A stretch of 64,000 bases of DNA, taken from Bacillota bacterium. GTDB taxonomy: Bacteria; Bacillota; Limnochordia; DTU087. A program made the position numbers and the translations under genes. Numbering within the stretch: the stretch's first letter is position 1; the number at the start of each line of letters is the position of its first letter. The DNA lies in contig JAAYQZ010000048.1 in NCBI GenBank assembly GCA_012519025.1, positions 1 through 64,000 on the forward strand. Reading direction: 5' to 3'. Below, in pieces: positions 9,054 to 21,027 of this stretch. The notes beneath the pieces are model-generated. The model was not told where the DNA came from. It made no database searches and saw nothing but the letters and a program-made list of their open reading frames with translations.

Positions 9054-10826
9054 ATGGCAGCAGTTCGAGCCACTAAACAAGACATCTATCACGGAGGTGA
9101 CGCGGCTATCGTGGAAACTCAGACTACGATTACAGGTGCTGAAGCCCTAATTAAAAGTCTTCAGGCAGAAGGTGTCGATGTTGTGTTTGGCTACCCGGGG
9201 GGTGCTGTGCTGAATATTTACGATGCACTGCATCAGTCGTCTTTAAGGCATATTCTTACCCGTCACGAGCAGGCCGCAGCTCATGCCGCCGATGCTTACG
9301 CAAGGGTGACCGGTAAACCGGGTGTATGCATTGCCACAAGCGGTCCGGGTGCAACCAACTTAGTCACCGGTCTTGCAACAGCGTATATGGATTCAGTACC
9401 GGTAGTAGCAATCACAGGGCAGGTGGCGAGCTTTCTTATTGGCAAAGACGCATTTCAAGAGGCCGATATCACCGGCATTACCATGCCGATCACGAAACAT
9501 AATTATTTAGTGAAAGATGCCAAAGACCTGCCGGGGATCATCAAAGAAGCATTTTACGTAGCATCTACCGGAAGACCGGGACCCGTGCTCATCGATATTC
9601 CAAGGGATGTGGCTGTAGGGGAACTGTCATACAAACATCCTGAGTCAGTGGAACTCAGTACTTATAAACCCACTTACGTAGGCCATATAAAGCAGATTAC
9701 ATCTGCTGTTGCCGCTATAGACGAAGCCTCGAAACCGCTTCTTTACGTCGGAGGAGGGGCAGTGGCAGCAGGTGCCCACGCTGAAATATTGGAGCTTGCG
9801 GAAAAGGCCGATATTCCTGTGACCATGACTCTCATGGGTTTGGGTGCATTTCCCGGTGAACATCAGCTCTCCTTAGGCATGCTGGGCATGCACGGAACTG
9901 CTTACGCCAATTACTCAGTCAACCACTGCGATTTGTTGATTGCAGTCGGCGCCCGGTTCGATGATCGAGTAACCGGAGACATCCAAAGTTTTGCACCTCA
10001 TGCCCGGGTGATCCACATTGATATCGACCCGGCAGAGATCGGCAAAAACATTCATGTCGATATCCCCATAGTGGGCGATGCCTGCAATGTATTGAAAGAA
10101 ATCGTGGCAAAGGTCGCACCTAAACAACATACCCATTGGGTTACAAAAATCAAGAAATGGAAGCAGGAGCATCCTTTGCACTATGAGATTGAAGAGAGCA
10201 ATTGCCAGGCTGCAGGGACTTCCCAGCGAGTGCATCCACAAGCTGTAATAGATGCCTTGTATGAGTTGACCAAAGGTGATGCCGTTGTTGCAACCGATGT
10301 TGGGCAACATCAGATGTGGGCGGCCCACTACTATCGATTTGCTCAGACACGGCGGTTTGTCACATCCGGTGGGCTTGGCACTATGGGGTTTGGCCTGCCT
10401 GCCGCAGTCGGGGCACAAATCGGCAAGCCCGATGCAACCGTACTTTGCATTGCGGGTGATGGCAGCATTCAGATGAATATCCAAGAACTTGCCACTGTGG
10501 TTCAAGAAAAACTACCGGTTAAAGTTTTCATACTGAACAACCAATGGCTGGGAATGGTGAGGCAGTGGCAGGAGCTGTTTTTTGAAAAGCGCTATTCTCA
10601 TACTTCGCTTGAGTCTGGTCCTGATTTCGTCAAATTGGCAGAGGCCTATGGTGTCAAAGGGATGCGGATCAAAAACCCTTCAGAAATGATGGCAGTGCTC
10701 GAAGCTGCTTTGGCACACCCCGGTCCGGTAGTTGTAGATTGCTGGGTCAAACAAGATGAAAATGTGTATCCAATGGTGCCGGCCGGCAAAGGGCTGAGTG
10801 AAATGTTGGGATTGGAGGGCAAATAG
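9054..10826 (+). CDS. ilvB: Acetolactate synthase large subunit
   Basis: ORF 590 aa; [72 protein letters not shown]. Confidence 0.97.
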   Translation: MAAVRATKQDIYHGGDAAIVETQTTITGAEALIKSLQAEGVDVVFGYPGGAVLNIYDALHQSSLRHILTRHEQAAAHAADAYARVTGKPGVCIATSGPGATNLVTGLATAYMDSVPVVAITGQVASFLIGKDAFQEADITGITMPITKHNYLVKDAKDLPGIIKEAFYVASTGRPGPVLIDIPRDVAVGELSYKHPESVELSTYKPTYVGHIKQITSAVAAIDEASKPLLYVGGGAVAAGAHAEILELAEKADIPVTMTLMGLGAFPGEHQLSLGMLGMHGTAYANYSVNHCDLLIAVGARFDDRVTGDIQSFAPHARVIHIDIDPAEIGKNIHVDIPIVGDACNVLKEIVAKVAPKQHTHWVTKIKKWKQEHPLHYEIEESNCQAAGTSQRVHPQAVIDALYELTKGDAVVATDVGQHQMWAAHYYRFAQTRRFVTSGGLGTMGFGLPAAVGAQIGKPDATVLCIAGDGSIQMNIQELATVVQEKLPVKVFILNNQWLGMVRQWQELFFEKRYSHTSLESGPDFVKLAEAYGVKGMRIKNPSEMMAVLEAALAHPGPVVVDCWVKQDENVYPMVPAGKGLSEMLGLEGK

Positions 10827-10829
10827 AAC

Positions 10830-11324
10830 ATGCATCACGTACTGTCTGTTTTGGTGGAAAACCGCTCCGGTGTGCTGTCCCGAGTGGCAGGCCTGTTTAG
10901 CCGGCGCGGCTACAGTATAGACAGCATCGCGGTAGGGCCAACAGAGGACCCCGCTGTATCCAGAATGGTCATCGTTGTACAGGCAGACGAAGATGGCCTT
11001 GAGCAGATCACAAAGCAGCTGCACAAGCTCATCGACGTGCTTAAAATTCACGATATTACCGGTGAAGCTAGAGTAGAGCGGGAACTGGCTTTAATTAAAG
11101 TGCAGGCAGATGCGGCCAACCGCGGAGATATCCTGCAAATCGTTGATATCTTTAGGGCAAAGATCGTGGATGTGGCGGAAAAGTCGTTGATTATTGAGAT
11201 TACTGGAGACACAGATAAAGTTGACGCGTTAATTGAGCTTTTGCGCACCTTCGGAATCCAAGAATTGGTGCGCACCGGACGCATCGCGATGGTGCGGGGT
11301 AGACGTGTCGAAGCTGCCAGATAA
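10830..11324 (+). CDS. ilvN: Acetolactate synthase small (regulatory) subunit
   Basis: [41 protein letters not shown]. Confidence 0.96.
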   Translation: MHHVLSVLVENRSGVLSRVAGLFSRRGYSIDSIAVGPTEDPAVSRMVIVVQADEDGLEQITKQLHKLIDVLKIHDITGEARVERELALIKVQADAANRGDILQIVDIFRAKIVDVAEKSLIIEITGDTDKVDALIELLRTFGIQELVRTGRIAMVRGRRVEAAR

Positions 11325-11343
11325 AAACGAAGGGATGATATTT

Positions 11344-12345
11344 GTGGCGAGGATGTATTATGACAAGGATGCTGATTTGCAGATTTTGGCTGGTGAGTCT
11401 ATTGCTATTGTTGGGTACGGCAGTCAAGGCCATGCCCAGGCTCAAAATTTAAGAGATAGTGGTTTAGATGTCATAGTGGCCAATCGCAAAGGCAGTGCCA
11501 ACTATAATTTAGCCGTTGAACATGGGTTTGATCCCGTAAGTGCTGCGGAAGCAGCAGCCCAAGCCAATCTGATACAGATTTTGGTGCCGGATGAAGTGGC
11601 AGCGAAAGTCTATTACGAAGAGATTTTGCCTCATATGGACGAAGGTAAGGCTTTAGTCTTTTCCCACGGATTCAACATTCACTATGGACAGGTTGTGCCT
11701 CCGGAGGGTGTAGACGTGTTTATGGTGGCTCCTAAAGGGCCGGGCCATTTGGTAAGACGAATGTATGTCGATGGGAAAGGTGTGCCGGCTTTACTTGCTG
11801 TCCATCAAGATGCCACAGGGCAAGCCCACCGCCGAGGTCTTGCTTATGCCAAAGGTATCGGGGCTACAAGGGCCGGTGTGATTGAGACAACGTTTGCAGA
11901 AGAGACTGAAACGGATCTTTTCGGAGAGCAGGTAGTTTTGTGCGGTGGTGTCACTGAACTGGTGAGAGCGGGATTTGACACTTTAGTTGACGCCGGTTAC
12001 CAGCCTGAAGTCGCTTACTTTGAGTGTTTGCATGAGTTGAAACTGATCGTTGATCTTATGTATGAAAGCGGCATAACAGGTATGCGCTACTCCATCAGCG
12101 ATACAGCGGAATATGGCGATTTAATGACCGGAACCCGCATTATTTCCAAGGAAACTAGAGACGTAATGCAGGAAGTGCTGAGAGAAGTTCAAGAGGGCGA
12201 TTTCGCCAGAAATTGGATTTTAGAAAACCAGGCTAGACGGCCGGCTTTTAACGCAAAACGGCAGAAACAATCGGAACATCCCGTGGAGGTAGTGGGGGAG
12301 AAGCTCAGGGCCATGATGCCGTGGATATCCGGTGAGGATGCATAG
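11344..12345 (+). CDS. ilvC: Ketol-acid reductoisomerase
   Basis: Likely GTG start giving [59 protein letters not shown]. Confidence 0.95.
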   Translation: MARMYYDKDADLQILAGESIAIVGYGSQGHAQAQNLRDSGLDVIVANRKGSANYNLAVEHGFDPVSAAEAAAQANLIQILVPDEVAAKVYYEEILPHMDEGKALVFSHGFNIHYGQVVPPEGVDVFMVAPKGPGHLVRRMYVDGKGVPALLAVHQDATGQAHRRGLAYAKGIGATRAGVIETTFAEETETDLFGEQVVLCGGVTELVRAGFDTLVDAGYQPEVAYFECLHELKLIVDLMYESGITGMRYSISDTAEYGDLMTGTRIISKETRDVMQEVLREVQEGDFARNWILENQARRPAFNAKRQKQSEHPVEVVGEKLRAMMPWISGEDA

Positions 12346-12413
12346 TTTAAAGACCAACACATTTCATCTGCATAAAATACCTATCGGATTTTAATTAACT
12401 AGGAGGGCAGAAC

Positions 12414-13961
12414 ATGTCACGGATCTATATCTTTGATACCACACTGCGGGATGGCGAACAGACCCCGGGAGTAAGTCTAAATGTTCAGGAGAAATTGGAA
12501 ATAGCCCGCCAGCTTGCCAGGCTAAATGTAGATGTGATTGAGGCAGGTTTTCCTGTGGCTTCGCCCGGTGATTTTGCGGCTACCGCAGCCATTGCCGAAC
12601 AGATCCAGGGTCCGAAAATTGCGGCCTTGGCCCGGGCAACAGCCAAAGATATTGAAACGGCGGCTAAAGCCCTTCAACAGGCCAAATATCCCATTATTCA
12701 TACCTTTGTGGCTACATCGCCCATCCATATGGAGTACAAGCTGCGCAAACAGCCGGCAGAAGTGCTGCAAATGGTTGAAGATGCCGTCAAGGGTGCCAGA
12801 GGGTTTGTTGACGATGTGGAGTTTTCTGCTGAAGATGCGACCCGAAGCGATCTGGTGTTTTTGGCAGAAGTTGTTCAGACCGCTGTAAACGCGGGGGCCA
12901 CAAGAATTAATATCCCTGATACAGTGGGATATACGACCCCGGGGGAGTTCCGTAATCTGATCCACTATCTTAAAAACCATGTGGCCGGCATAGACCAAGT
13001 TCAACTCAGTGTCCACTGTCACAACGATTTGGGCATGGCTGTGGCTAACTCACTTGCCGCCTTGGAAGCCGGTGCTACACAGGTAGAGTGCACCATCAAC
13101 GGCCTTGGGGAGAGAGCGGGCAATGCTTCATTAGAAGAGCTGGTCATGGCTTTATCTACGAGACAAGATTACTTTGCCTTTAGAACCGGTATAGTGACAG
13201 AACATATATCGAGAACCAGTCGCCTGGTCAGTGCTTTGACCGGTGTGCCTGTCCAGCCCAATAAAGCTATTGTCGGGGCCAACGCCTTTGCCCACGAATC
13301 GGGGATCCACCAAGACGGTTTCCTAAAAGCGCCGTCTACTTATGAGATCATGACCCCACAATCTATAGGGCTGCACGAGAGTCGTTTGGTTTTGGGCAAG
13401 CATTCCGGGCGCCACGCGTTTCGGGAAAAGCTTAAGGAATTGGGCTATAACCTCACAGGAACAGAAATGGAACAGGCATTTCAGAGGTTTATTGTGTTGG
13501 CGGATAAGAAAAAGGAAGTTTCTGATCGGGACATAGATGCACTTCTGCAAGAAGAAATAGTGGCGATTCCCGAAAGTCTCACACTGGATTATATTCACAT
13601 ATCCAGCGGCAATCAGACGGTTCCTACGGCAACAGTCCGGCTTACTCAAGGAGAGATAGGAACAGCCGAAGCCGCCTGTGGCAGTGGTCCCATCGACGCG
13701 GTTTATAAGGCTATCGATCGAGCCAGCGGGATTTCTGCCAAGCTGGAAAGCTATGCCCTGCAGGCTGTAACCGGTGGCAAAGATGCTTTAGGTGAAGTGA
13801 CTGTACGCATCCGCGGCAATGGATCAACTTTTATAGGAAGGGGCACAAGCACAGATATCATTGAGGCTAGTGCCAAAGCATATGTACATGCTTTAAACAA
13901 GCTGGTTTATCAAAGGAGCCAAAATCCCGACGATGAGGCACCTTGCAAGGAGGAGGGCTAA
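12414..13961 (+). CDS. leuA: 2-isopropylmalate synthase
   Basis: [68 protein letters not shown]. Confidence 0.96.
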   Translation: MSRIYIFDTTLRDGEQTPGVSLNVQEKLEIARQLARLNVDVIEAGFPVASPGDFAATAAIAEQIQGPKIAALARATAKDIETAAKALQQAKYPIIHTFVATSPIHMEYKLRKQPAEVLQMVEDAVKGARGFVDDVEFSAEDATRSDLVFLAEVVQTAVNAGATRINIPDTVGYTTPGEFRNLIHYLKNHVAGIDQVQLSVHCHNDLGMAVANSLAALEAGATQVECTINGLGERAGNASLEELVMALSTRQDYFAFRTGIVTEHISRTSRLVSALTGVPVQPNKAIVGANAFAHESGIHQDGFLKAPSTYEIMTPQSIGLHESRLVLGKHSGRHAFREKLKELGYNLTGTEMEQAFQRFIVLADKKKEVSDRDIDALLQEEIVAIPESLTLDYIHISSGNQTVPTATVRLTQGEIGTAEAACGSGPIDAVYKAIDRASGISAKLESYALQAVTGGKDALGEVTVRIRGNGSTFIGRGTSTDIIEASAKAYVHALNKLVYQRSQNPDDEAPCKEEG

Positions 13962-13964
13962 AAT

Positions 13965-15239
13965 ATGGGAATGACTATTACAGAAAAAATCCTAGCCAAA
14001 CATGCCGGCAGACAAAAACTGGAGGCCGGTGAACTGATCAACGCTAAAGTTGATATGGTTTTGGGCAATGATGTTACTGCCCCTTTGGCTATCCAGGAAT
14101 TTGAACGCATCGGTGTCAAAACCGTATTCGATCCGGCTAAAATCGCGCTTGTGCCTGATCATTTCACACCAAATAAAGACATTCAATCGGCAGAGCAGGC
14201 TAAGATAATGCGAGAATTTGCCAGGCGCCATGATATTGTTCATTACTTTGAAGTGGGTCGTATGGGTATTGAGCACTGTTTGCTGCCGGAACTCGGCATT
14301 GTCCTGCCCGGCCACGTTGTTATCGGGGCTGATTCCCACACCTGTACTTATGGAGCACTGGGCGCGTTTGCAACCGGTGTCGGTAGCACTGATATGGCCG
14401 CGGCCATGGCCACCGGGGAGGCTTGGTTTAGGGTCCCTGAAACCATACTTTTTGTCTACCGTGGTGAACTGAAACCATGGGTAAGCGGGAAGGATCTAAT
14501 CCTTTACACTATCGGTCTGATTGGTGTCGATGGCGCCCGGTATATGTCTATGGAGTTTACTGGCGAAGCCATTGAAGGTCTTTCCCAAGATGCCCGATTC
14601 ACAATGGCGAATATGGCTATTGAGGCAGGGGCTAAGAACGGCATTTTCATCCCGGACGCGGTAACGGAAAATTACGTTCGGCAGAGGGCCAAAGGCAATT
14701 ATGAATTTTACGTAAGCGATCCTGATGCCCATTATAAAAAGGTGATCGAGATCGATGTAAGTGGAATCGAACCCCAAGTGGCGTTTCCCCATCTACCGGA
14801 GAATGCCCGAGGAATCGGCGATGTGGGGGAAGTGGCCGTTGATCAAGTTGTCATCGGGTCGTGCACAAATGGTCGGATAGAGGATCTGGAAATTGCAGCA
14901 TCAATCTTACAAGGTAAGACTGTTGCTGCAAATGTGCGATTGATTGTTATACCCGGAACCCAGGCTATATACCTTGAAGCCTTGAATCAAGGCCTCATCG
15001 AGATTTTTATTAACGCGGGAGCCGCGGTAAGCACACCTACATGTGGACCTTGTCTGGGCGGGCATATGGGTATTTTGGCCAAAGGAGAACGGGCTGTAGC
15101 AACGACTAACCGCAATTTTGTCGGTCGCATGGGACATCCGGAAAGTGAAGTTTACCTAAGCGGCCCCGCGGTGGCCGCGGCATCGGCTGTGACCGGGTAC
15201 ATTACATCTCCTCAAGATGTTGTGAAGGAGGGGGCATAA
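13965..15239 (+). CDS. leuC: 3-isopropylmalate dehydratase large subunit
   Basis: [66 protein letters not shown]. Confidence 0.96.
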   Translation: MGMTITEKILAKHAGRQKLEAGELINAKVDMVLGNDVTAPLAIQEFERIGVKTVFDPAKIALVPDHFTPNKDIQSAEQAKIMREFARRHDIVHYFEVGRMGIEHCLLPELGIVLPGHVVIGADSHTCTYGALGAFATGVGSTDMAAAMATGEAWFRVPETILFVYRGELKPWVSGKDLILYTIGLIGVDGARYMSMEFTGEAIEGLSQDARFTMANMAIEAGAKNGIFIPDAVTENYVRQRAKGNYEFYVSDPDAHYKKVIEIDVSGIEPQVAFPHLPENARGIGDVGEVAVDQVVIGSCTNGRIEDLEIAASILQGKTVAANVRLIVIPGTQAIYLEALNQGLIEIFINAGAAVSTPTCGPCLGGHMGILAKGERAVATTNRNFVGRMGHPESEVYLSGPAVAAASAVTGYITSPQDVVKEGA

Positions 15240-15240
15240 C

Positions 15241-15744
15241 ATGAACGTTTTTCAAGGTAAAACATGGGTTTTCGGTGATGATATCGATACTGATGCCATT
15301 ATTCCTGCCCGCTATTTGACAACTCAAGATCCAAAGATTTTAGCGGCTCACTGTATGGAGGATGCTGAGCCTGATTTCCCCAAAAAGGTGCAGCCTGGCG
15401 ATATTATTGTAGGGGGCAAAAACTTTGGTTGTGGAAGTTCCAGAGAACATGCACCAATTGCCATCAGCGGTGCAGGTGTTAGCTTAGTGATTGCCGAGTC
15501 CTTTGCCAGGATCTTTTTCCGCAATGCTATTAATATCGGTCTACCGATTGTTGAGTGCCCCCAGGCAGTTTCCGGCTGTGAAAACGGGCATACACTTCAA
15601 GTAGACCTGGCCGCGGGAGTTGTCAAAAACCTTACACTAAACGAAAGTTATGAGGCAGTGGCGTTCCCCGATTTCATGCAGGAAATAATTCAGGCCGGAG
15701 GCTTAATCGGTTTTGTCAAACGGCAGACGGGAGGGGAGAAGTAA
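15241..15744 (+). CDS. leuD: 3-isopropylmalate dehydratase small subunit
   Basis: [40 protein letters not shown]. Confidence 0.96.
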   Translation: MNVFQGKTWVFGDDIDTDAIIPARYLTTQDPKILAAHCMEDAEPDFPKKVQPGDIIVGGKNFGCGSSREHAPIAISGAGVSLVIAESFARIFFRNAINIGLPIVECPQAVSGCENGHTLQVDLAAGVVKNLTLNESYEAVAFPDFMQEIIQAGGLIGFVKRQTGGEK

Positions 15745-15745
15745 T

Positions 15746-16840
15746 ATGGCTAAGATTGTTTTGCTTCCCGGTGACGGTATCGGGACAGAAATTATGCAAG
15801 AAGCTGTTAAGGTGCTTGAGGTTGTTGGTGAAATGGAAGACATAGATTTCCAGTGGGAAACGGCAGATATGGGTGGTGTCGCCATAGATGAACACGGTAC
15901 TCCCCTGCCTGATGATACTCTGGATGCCTGTCGGGAAGCCGATGGAGTACTTTTAGGTGCTGTGGGAGGGCCTAAATGGGATGATCTGCCCGGTGATTTG
16001 CGCCCTGAAGCCGGTCTATTAGGAATCCGGCGGGGGCTGGGGCTGTTTGCTAATTTGAGACCGGCCAGGGTTTTCAACCCCTTGGTTGATGCATCAAGTT
16101 TGAAGGCAGAACTTGCCGCGGGGGTAGATATATTAGTGGTCCGCGAACTGACGGGAGGCCTTTACTTCGGCAGGCCCCGCTTCCGAGAAGAAACGGAGAC
16201 AGGAGGCTTTCGTGCCGTGGACACACTTGAATATACGACGGAGGAAATACGGCGCATTGCCTTGGTGGCCTTTGAAGCAGCTCAAAAGCGCCGCCAAAAA
16301 GTCACCTCAGTTGATAAATCCAATATTTTAGAGTCATCCCGGCTCTGGCGGGAAGTTGTTGGCGAAGTGGCGAGGGAATTCCCATCAATTGAGTGTGAAC
16401 ATATGTTCGTAGATAACTGCGCGATGCAGCTTCTAAGAGATCCAAAACAGTTTGACGTCATTTTAACCACCAATATGTTCGGGGATATCTTAAGCGATGA
16501 AGCAGCCATGCTCACAGGTTCCCTAGGGATGCTGCCTTCAGCAAGCATTGGCGGCAGTGTGGGGCTTTATGAACCTGTGCACGGCTCTGCCCCAACTATT
16601 GCCGGACAAGACATCGCCAATCCTTTGGCTATGATCTTATCTGCGGCGATGCTTTTGCAGTATTCACTAAACAATGTAAAAGCCGCATTAAGGGTGGAGA
16701 AAGCAGTAGAGGATGTGCTCAGACGCGGGTATCGGACACAGGATATTTGGCAAGAAGGGATGCAGCTAGTCGGAACAAAGGCCATGGGTGATGAAGTAGC
16801 AAAAGCCGTGGCAGAAGGAGGCACGTATGGCAAGAGTTGA
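15746..16840 (+). CDS. leuB: 3-isopropylmalate dehydrogenase
   Basis: [57 protein letters not shown]; internal ATG 15746 after GGAGGGG. Confidence 0.96.
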   Translation: MAKIVLLPGDGIGTEIMQEAVKVLEVVGEMEDIDFQWETADMGGVAIDEHGTPLPDDTLDACREADGVLLGAVGGPKWDDLPGDLRPEAGLLGIRRGLGLFANLRPARVFNPLVDASSLKAELAAGVDILVVRELTGGLYFGRPRFREETETGGFRAVDTLEYTTEEIRRIALVAFEAAQKRRQKVTSVDKSNILESSRLWREVVGEVAREFPSIECEHMFVDNCAMQLLRDPKQFDVILTTNMFGDILSDEAAMLTGSLGMLPSASIGGSVGLYEPVHGSAPTIAGQDIANPLAMILSAAMLLQYSLNNVKAALRVEKAVEDVLRRGYRTQDIWQEGMQLVGTKAMGDEVAKAVAEGGTYGKS

Positions 16841-18416
16841 GATATATGATACTACTTTACGAGATGGGACCCAAGGCGAAGGCATATCGTTTTCTGTTGA
16901 AGATAAACTGAAGGTAGCAAAACGGTTGGACGAAATGGGCTTCGATTATATCGAAGGCGGTTGGCCGGGTTCCAATCCCAAAGACAACGAATTTTTCCAA
17001 AAGGCGAAGGATATCGAATGGAAACATGCCAAGCTTTCCGCGTTTGGAAGCACTCGCCGGGTCAATCAAAAGGCCTCTGAGGATAAAAATCTGCAGGCAA
17101 TTCTTGATGCCGGAGTGAAAGCTGCAGCCATCGTGGGTAAATCGTGGGACTTTCATGTCACCAATGCCCTGCAGACCACTTTGGAAGAGAATTTGGCCAT
17201 GATCCAAGACAGTGTTGTCTATTTAGTATCACACGGGGTGGAAGTAATCTTCGATGCTGAACATTATTTTGATGGATTTAAGGCAAATCCCGATTATGCG
17301 CTGTTGGTTTTGGAAACTGCCGCAAAGGCTGGGGCAAGAGTAGCCGTACTTTGTGATACAAACGGGGGTACTTTGCCCTGGGAGATGGAGGCGGCCACCC
17401 GGGCGGCAGTCGATCGCTTAGGTATCGATGTCGGGGTGCATATTCACAACGACTCCGGCCTTGCTGTTGCCAACAGCCTTGTGGCAGTCAACGCCGGGGC
17501 AGTGCACGTACAGGGAACGATCAATGGTTATGGTGAGCGCTGCGGAAATGCCGATCTTTGCAGTGTGATCCCAAACTTGCAGTTAAAGGCCGGTAAAAGC
17601 TGTTTGCCCAATACAAATCTCAAGCATTTGGTACGGCTTTCTAACTACGTAAATGAATTAGCTAACCAAGTGCCTGACGCAAAACAGCCTTTTGTGGGCA
17701 AAAGTGTGTTTTCCCATAAAGGCGGTCTGCATGTGAGTGCACTCATGAAACATCCTGAAACTTATGAGCACATCCCCCCGGAAGCAGTCGGCAACCGGCG
17801 GCGGGTTTTGGTTTCCGAACTGTCTGGAGCCAGTAATATAGCATACAAGGCCCAGGAATATGATATAGATTTGGCACATGATTCTCCGGCACTGAGAAGT
17901 GTGGTGGAAGTCATTAAGGATCTGGAATATGAGGGGTATCATTTTGAAGGTGCTGAAGCATCTTTTGAAATCATGCTTAAAAAGTCCCTTGGTTTGTATA
18001 CCTCTTTCTTCGATCTGGAAAGCCTGAGGGTAATTATTGAAAGGGCCCACGGTGATGATGAGCCCCTCACTGAAGCGACGGTGAAAGTGCGTGTCAACGA
18101 CTTGATCTCCCATACGGTTGCTGAAGGGAATGGTCCTGTCAATGCTTTGGACAATGCACTTAGAAAAGCTTTAGAAGAGGCTTATCCACAGGTAAATGAT
18201 ATCTGGCTCACTGACTACAAAGTGCGGGTGTTGAATGAACATCGAGGAACAGAGGCTACAGTGAGGGTATTGATTGAATCCACTGATGGAGTGCAGACTT
18301 GGGGCACAGTAGGCGTATCCTCGAACTTGATTGAGGCGAGTTGGCGTGCATTGGTCGACAGCATAGAATATGGTCTTATGCAGGTAGCCTCCCGGGTTCC
18401 CGATAGTGCATCGTAA
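16827..18416 (+). CDS. cimA: Citramalate synthase
   Basis: [67 protein letters not shown]. Confidence 0.92.
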   Translation: MARVEIYDTTLRDGTQGEGISFSVEDKLKVAKRLDEMGFDYIEGGWPGSNPKDNEFFQKAKDIEWKHAKLSAFGSTRRVNQKASEDKNLQAILDAGVKAAAIVGKSWDFHVTNALQTTLEENLAMIQDSVVYLVSHGVEVIFDAEHYFDGFKANPDYALLVLETAAKAGARVAVLCDTNGGTLPWEMEAATRAAVDRLGIDVGVHIHNDSGLAVANSLVAVNAGAVHVQGTINGYGERCGNADLCSVIPNLQLKAGKSCLPNTNLKHLVRLSNYVNELANQVPDAKQPFVGKSVFSHKGGLHVSALMKHPETYEHIPPEAVGNRRRVLVSELSGASNIAYKAQEYDIDLAHDSPALRSVVEVIKDLEYEGYHFEGAEASFEIMLKKSLGLYTSFFDLESLRVIIERAHGDDEPLTEATVKVRVNDLISHTVAEGNGPVNALDNALRKALEEAYPQVNDIWLTDYKVRVLNEHRGTEATVRVLIESTDGVQTWGTVGVSSNLIEASWRALVDSIEYGLMQVASRVPDSAS

Positions 18417-18435
18417 TTAGTTTTACCTTCAAGCC

Positions 18436-18457
18436 AGCGCCCATATGGGCGCTTTTC
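18436..18457 (+). terminator. Putative terminator of the ilv-leu-cimA operon
   Basis: 18-nt perfect palindrome AGCGCCCATATGGGCGCT followed by TTTCCTTT. Confidence 0.55.
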
Positions 18458-18565
18458 CTTTGGCATAGATTCCATTTTCCCTTCGTAAGATGAATAAAGA
18501 TAAAAGACAAACCCATCTAATTCGGTATGGGTCTTCTGTGGATCTTGAAGGGAAGGATTGATTTT

Positions 18566-19579
18566 ATGCCTAAGACGCAATACCCTTTTCTGATATTTGG
18601 TTTGGTGTTAGTCTTAGCGGCGGCCGGCAGCTGTCCGGGGTTTGTTGGGACAATGAAATCAATGGAAAGTGTCGATATCTACCATGTTTTAAGCCGTGAA
18701 AACCATGGATTCAGTGAAGATGATCGGGTTGGCAGATTAACCTATGCGACTGACGAATCAGATCGGCTGCTTTACCTTGCAGACCCCCCTATGGGGGGAG
18801 ATGATGTGCGGGAACTGCAGTATGGGCTTCAGCGGACAGGGTTTTATACAGGTCCCATCAGTGGTAAATTTGATCGGGTTTTGATGACAGCTGTACAAGA
18901 GTTTCAACGACAGCACGCCCTTTCGGCAGACGGGGTTGTAGGTCAGGGGACTTGGCAGGCTTTATGTGATGATTTTCCCGTACCGGTATTGGAGGACACT
19001 GGGGACATTCCCGATGGTGATCGGGAGATTGTGATCGATGTAGCCCGGCGCCAGTTAATAGTGTACATAGGCGGTGAGGAGTTTCGGAGGTTTGCTGTGG
19101 CAGTCGGGCTTTCCAAAACGCCCAGCCCCATAGGTGAATTTTTGATTGTCCATAAAAGCATGAACTGGGGAGGCGGATTTGGTACTCGATGGTTGGGCCT
19201 AAATGTACCTTGGGGAATTTACGGTATCCACGGTACAAACAAACCTTGGTCTATTGGGACAATGGCCAGCGGTGGTTGTATACGCATGTTCAACAGCCAT
19301 GTGGAATATTTGTATCGGATTATTCCCGAGGGAACCATTGTCCGCATGATCGGGCGAGAATCCGATCGTGTCACAAGGCAGTTGAAACCGGGAAACTATG
19401 GTCAGGATGTCATTACTCTGCAACAGGCTTTACAGGCAAACGGCTGTGATTGCGGTCTTGCCGACGGGCGCTATGGTGAACAGACCGGGGAAGCCGTAAA
19501 GGCACTGCAAAGGCGCTATGGTATGCTGCCCGATGGTTTGGGTTGGCCGGATGTTTATCTGCTTCTGGGGGTGAGATAG
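18566..19579 (+). CDS. L,D-transpeptidase (YkuD) flanked by two peptidoglycan-binding domains
   Basis: VRELQYGLQRTGFYTGPISGKFDRVLMTAVQEFQRQ; IYGIHGTNKPWSIGTMASGGCIRM catalytic motif; C-terminal VITLQQALQANGCDCG repeat. Confidence 0.9.
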   Translation: MPKTQYPFLIFGLVLVLAAAGSCPGFVGTMKSMESVDIYHVLSRENHGFSEDDRVGRLTYATDESDRLLYLADPPMGGDDVRELQYGLQRTGFYTGPISGKFDRVLMTAVQEFQRQHALSADGVVGQGTWQALCDDFPVPVLEDTGDIPDGDREIVIDVARRQLIVYIGGEEFRRFAVAVGLSKTPSPIGEFLIVHKSMNWGGGFGTRWLGLNVPWGIYGIHGTNKPWSIGTMASGGCIRMFNSHVEYLYRIIPEGTIVRMIGRESDRVTRQLKPGNYGQDVITLQQALQANGCDCGLADGRYGEQTGEAVKALQRRYGMLPDGLGWPDVYLLLGVR

Positions 19580-20982
19580 TGTCTCGAAGAATCGCCATCA
19601 TCCTTACTGTCTTGTTGTGTGTGGTAAGTTTTGGCACATGGCAGCTGTGGAACAGGCGAGACCCGGCAGCGAGACTGGATCCCAATGCCAAGATCGATCC
19701 CAAAAAAGTATTCTCGCTTGTGGTGTGGGTGGAAGTGGGCACTGGGGTTGGGGAACCACCTGATCAAGATGCACCCTTTTGGCAGGATATCCGCGGCAGC
19801 CTGCAGCAGATGTATCCTAACGTCGAGTCTACGTTTGTCTTTGTCAACACATCGGAGCTAACCCAAGCAATGGAAGAAAGTTTGGCAAAGGGGCGTCCTC
19901 CCCACATTTTGGTGGAAAGCAGGTCTTGGTTTTCCACATGGTCTACCCTGCAGCTGCCCATTGATCGATTCCTGCCTGTCCAACCTGAAGAGATCTATCT
20001 TCACAGTGCCCTAGCAAGGGTGGCTGTAAAAGAAGGTGTTATGGCATGGCCTTGTGTTATTGAGCCCAACCTCTGGGTGTCGAGTAGGCAAGTGTGGGAT
20101 GCTTTAAAAGACGATGCGGCCGTTGTCAACGAGCAGCTGGCAGATGCGTCAACTTGGATAGGCAGTCAATGGCAAAACCTTCAAGGAGTCTTTCAACAGG
20201 CGAAGCTGCCCGGCCCTGTTGTTAGTTTGCAAGAAAGCGATAAAAGCAGTTTGCTGCACGTCTTGATTGCGGCAAGCGGTGGGATCATTGATACCGAAGG
20301 AGAACTGCTGCTGACTGAGGAGTTAATCGAAACTGCTTTTAATGCATATAAAGCGCAGCAAACTGCCAAGTTTTCTGTCCAAATTCAAGGCACACTATTA
20401 ACAGACTTTCTTACAGAACAGAGAGGCATAATCGGGCCTTGCGGTCTTTGGCTGGCGTCATTGGATGAAAATGCCAAATTGCGGGGATATGACAAGGTAA
20501 ATATAGCGACGGATTTGCGGTGGATGCCACCATCCGGGGGCCGGGGCAGCGGCAGCCACTTACAAGGGAAAATGACTCAAATTTCGGTTTTTCGTCACAA
20601 ACGGTTTCAAGGTTTGGCGTATGCCCGTTTATCTATGGAGTTGGCCCAGATGTTGAGCCAAAGACTCGGCTGGGCAAGGAGTCGGGATTTCCAAGGGCTT
20701 CCCGCTGATAAACGGCTTTGGGAAAAATGGCAAAATGAACACGATATTGATGATGAGGTTTGGGCAAGTTTAATGGATGCTTTGGCAGGGCCTTTGGGCC
20801 TATCGCCTTTGCCTGTTAGATGGCATAACCTAAGATACACCGTTATCCAAGATATATTGGAGCCTTTTATTGAAGATTTCGTAAATGGGCTGGATTGCTC
20901 ACCGGCCGATGCCATTGCCACCATAGGCAGCTTTCTTAAGGTTTCGCAGGGAAAGGTCGGTAAATCTAGAATTAACCAATGA
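19579..20982 (+). CDS. Secreted/anchored protein resembling an extracellular solute-binding protein (no transporter genes nearby)
   Basis: GTG start overlapping preceding stop (TAGTG); N-terminal hydrophobic segment RRIAIILTVLLCVVSFGTWQLW; low-confidence fold guess from overall pattern. Confidence 0.5.
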   Translation: MSRRIAIILTVLLCVVSFGTWQLWNRRDPAARLDPNAKIDPKKVFSLVVWVEVGTGVGEPPDQDAPFWQDIRGSLQQMYPNVESTFVFVNTSELTQAMEESLAKGRPPHILVESRSWFSTWSTLQLPIDRFLPVQPEEIYLHSALARVAVKEGVMAWPCVIEPNLWVSSRQVWDALKDDAAVVNEQLADASTWIGSQWQNLQGVFQQAKLPGPVVSLQESDKSSLLHVLIAASGGIIDTEGELLLTEELIETAFNAYKAQQTAKFSVQIQGTLLTDFLTEQRGIIGPCGLWLASLDENAKLRGYDKVNIATDLRWMPPSGGRGSGSHLQGKMTQISVFRHKRFQGLAYARLSMELAQMLSQRLGWARSRDFQGLPADKRLWEKWQNEHDIDDEVWASLMDALAGPLGLSPLPVRWHNLRYTVIQDILEPFIEDFVNGLDCSPADAIATIGSFLKVSQGKVGKSRINQ

Positions 20983-21027
20983 AATAGTAAACCTGATCCG
21001 AACCGCGGAGTTTTACGCAGTTTAGAG

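Noticed and set aside
9915-10505. 196-aa minus-strand ORF
   Set aside because: Antisense to ilvB; no domain recognised
18781-18800. CCCCCCTATGGGGGG palindrome
   Set aside because: Lies inside the coding sequence of the L,D-transpeptidase and is consistent with its reading frame
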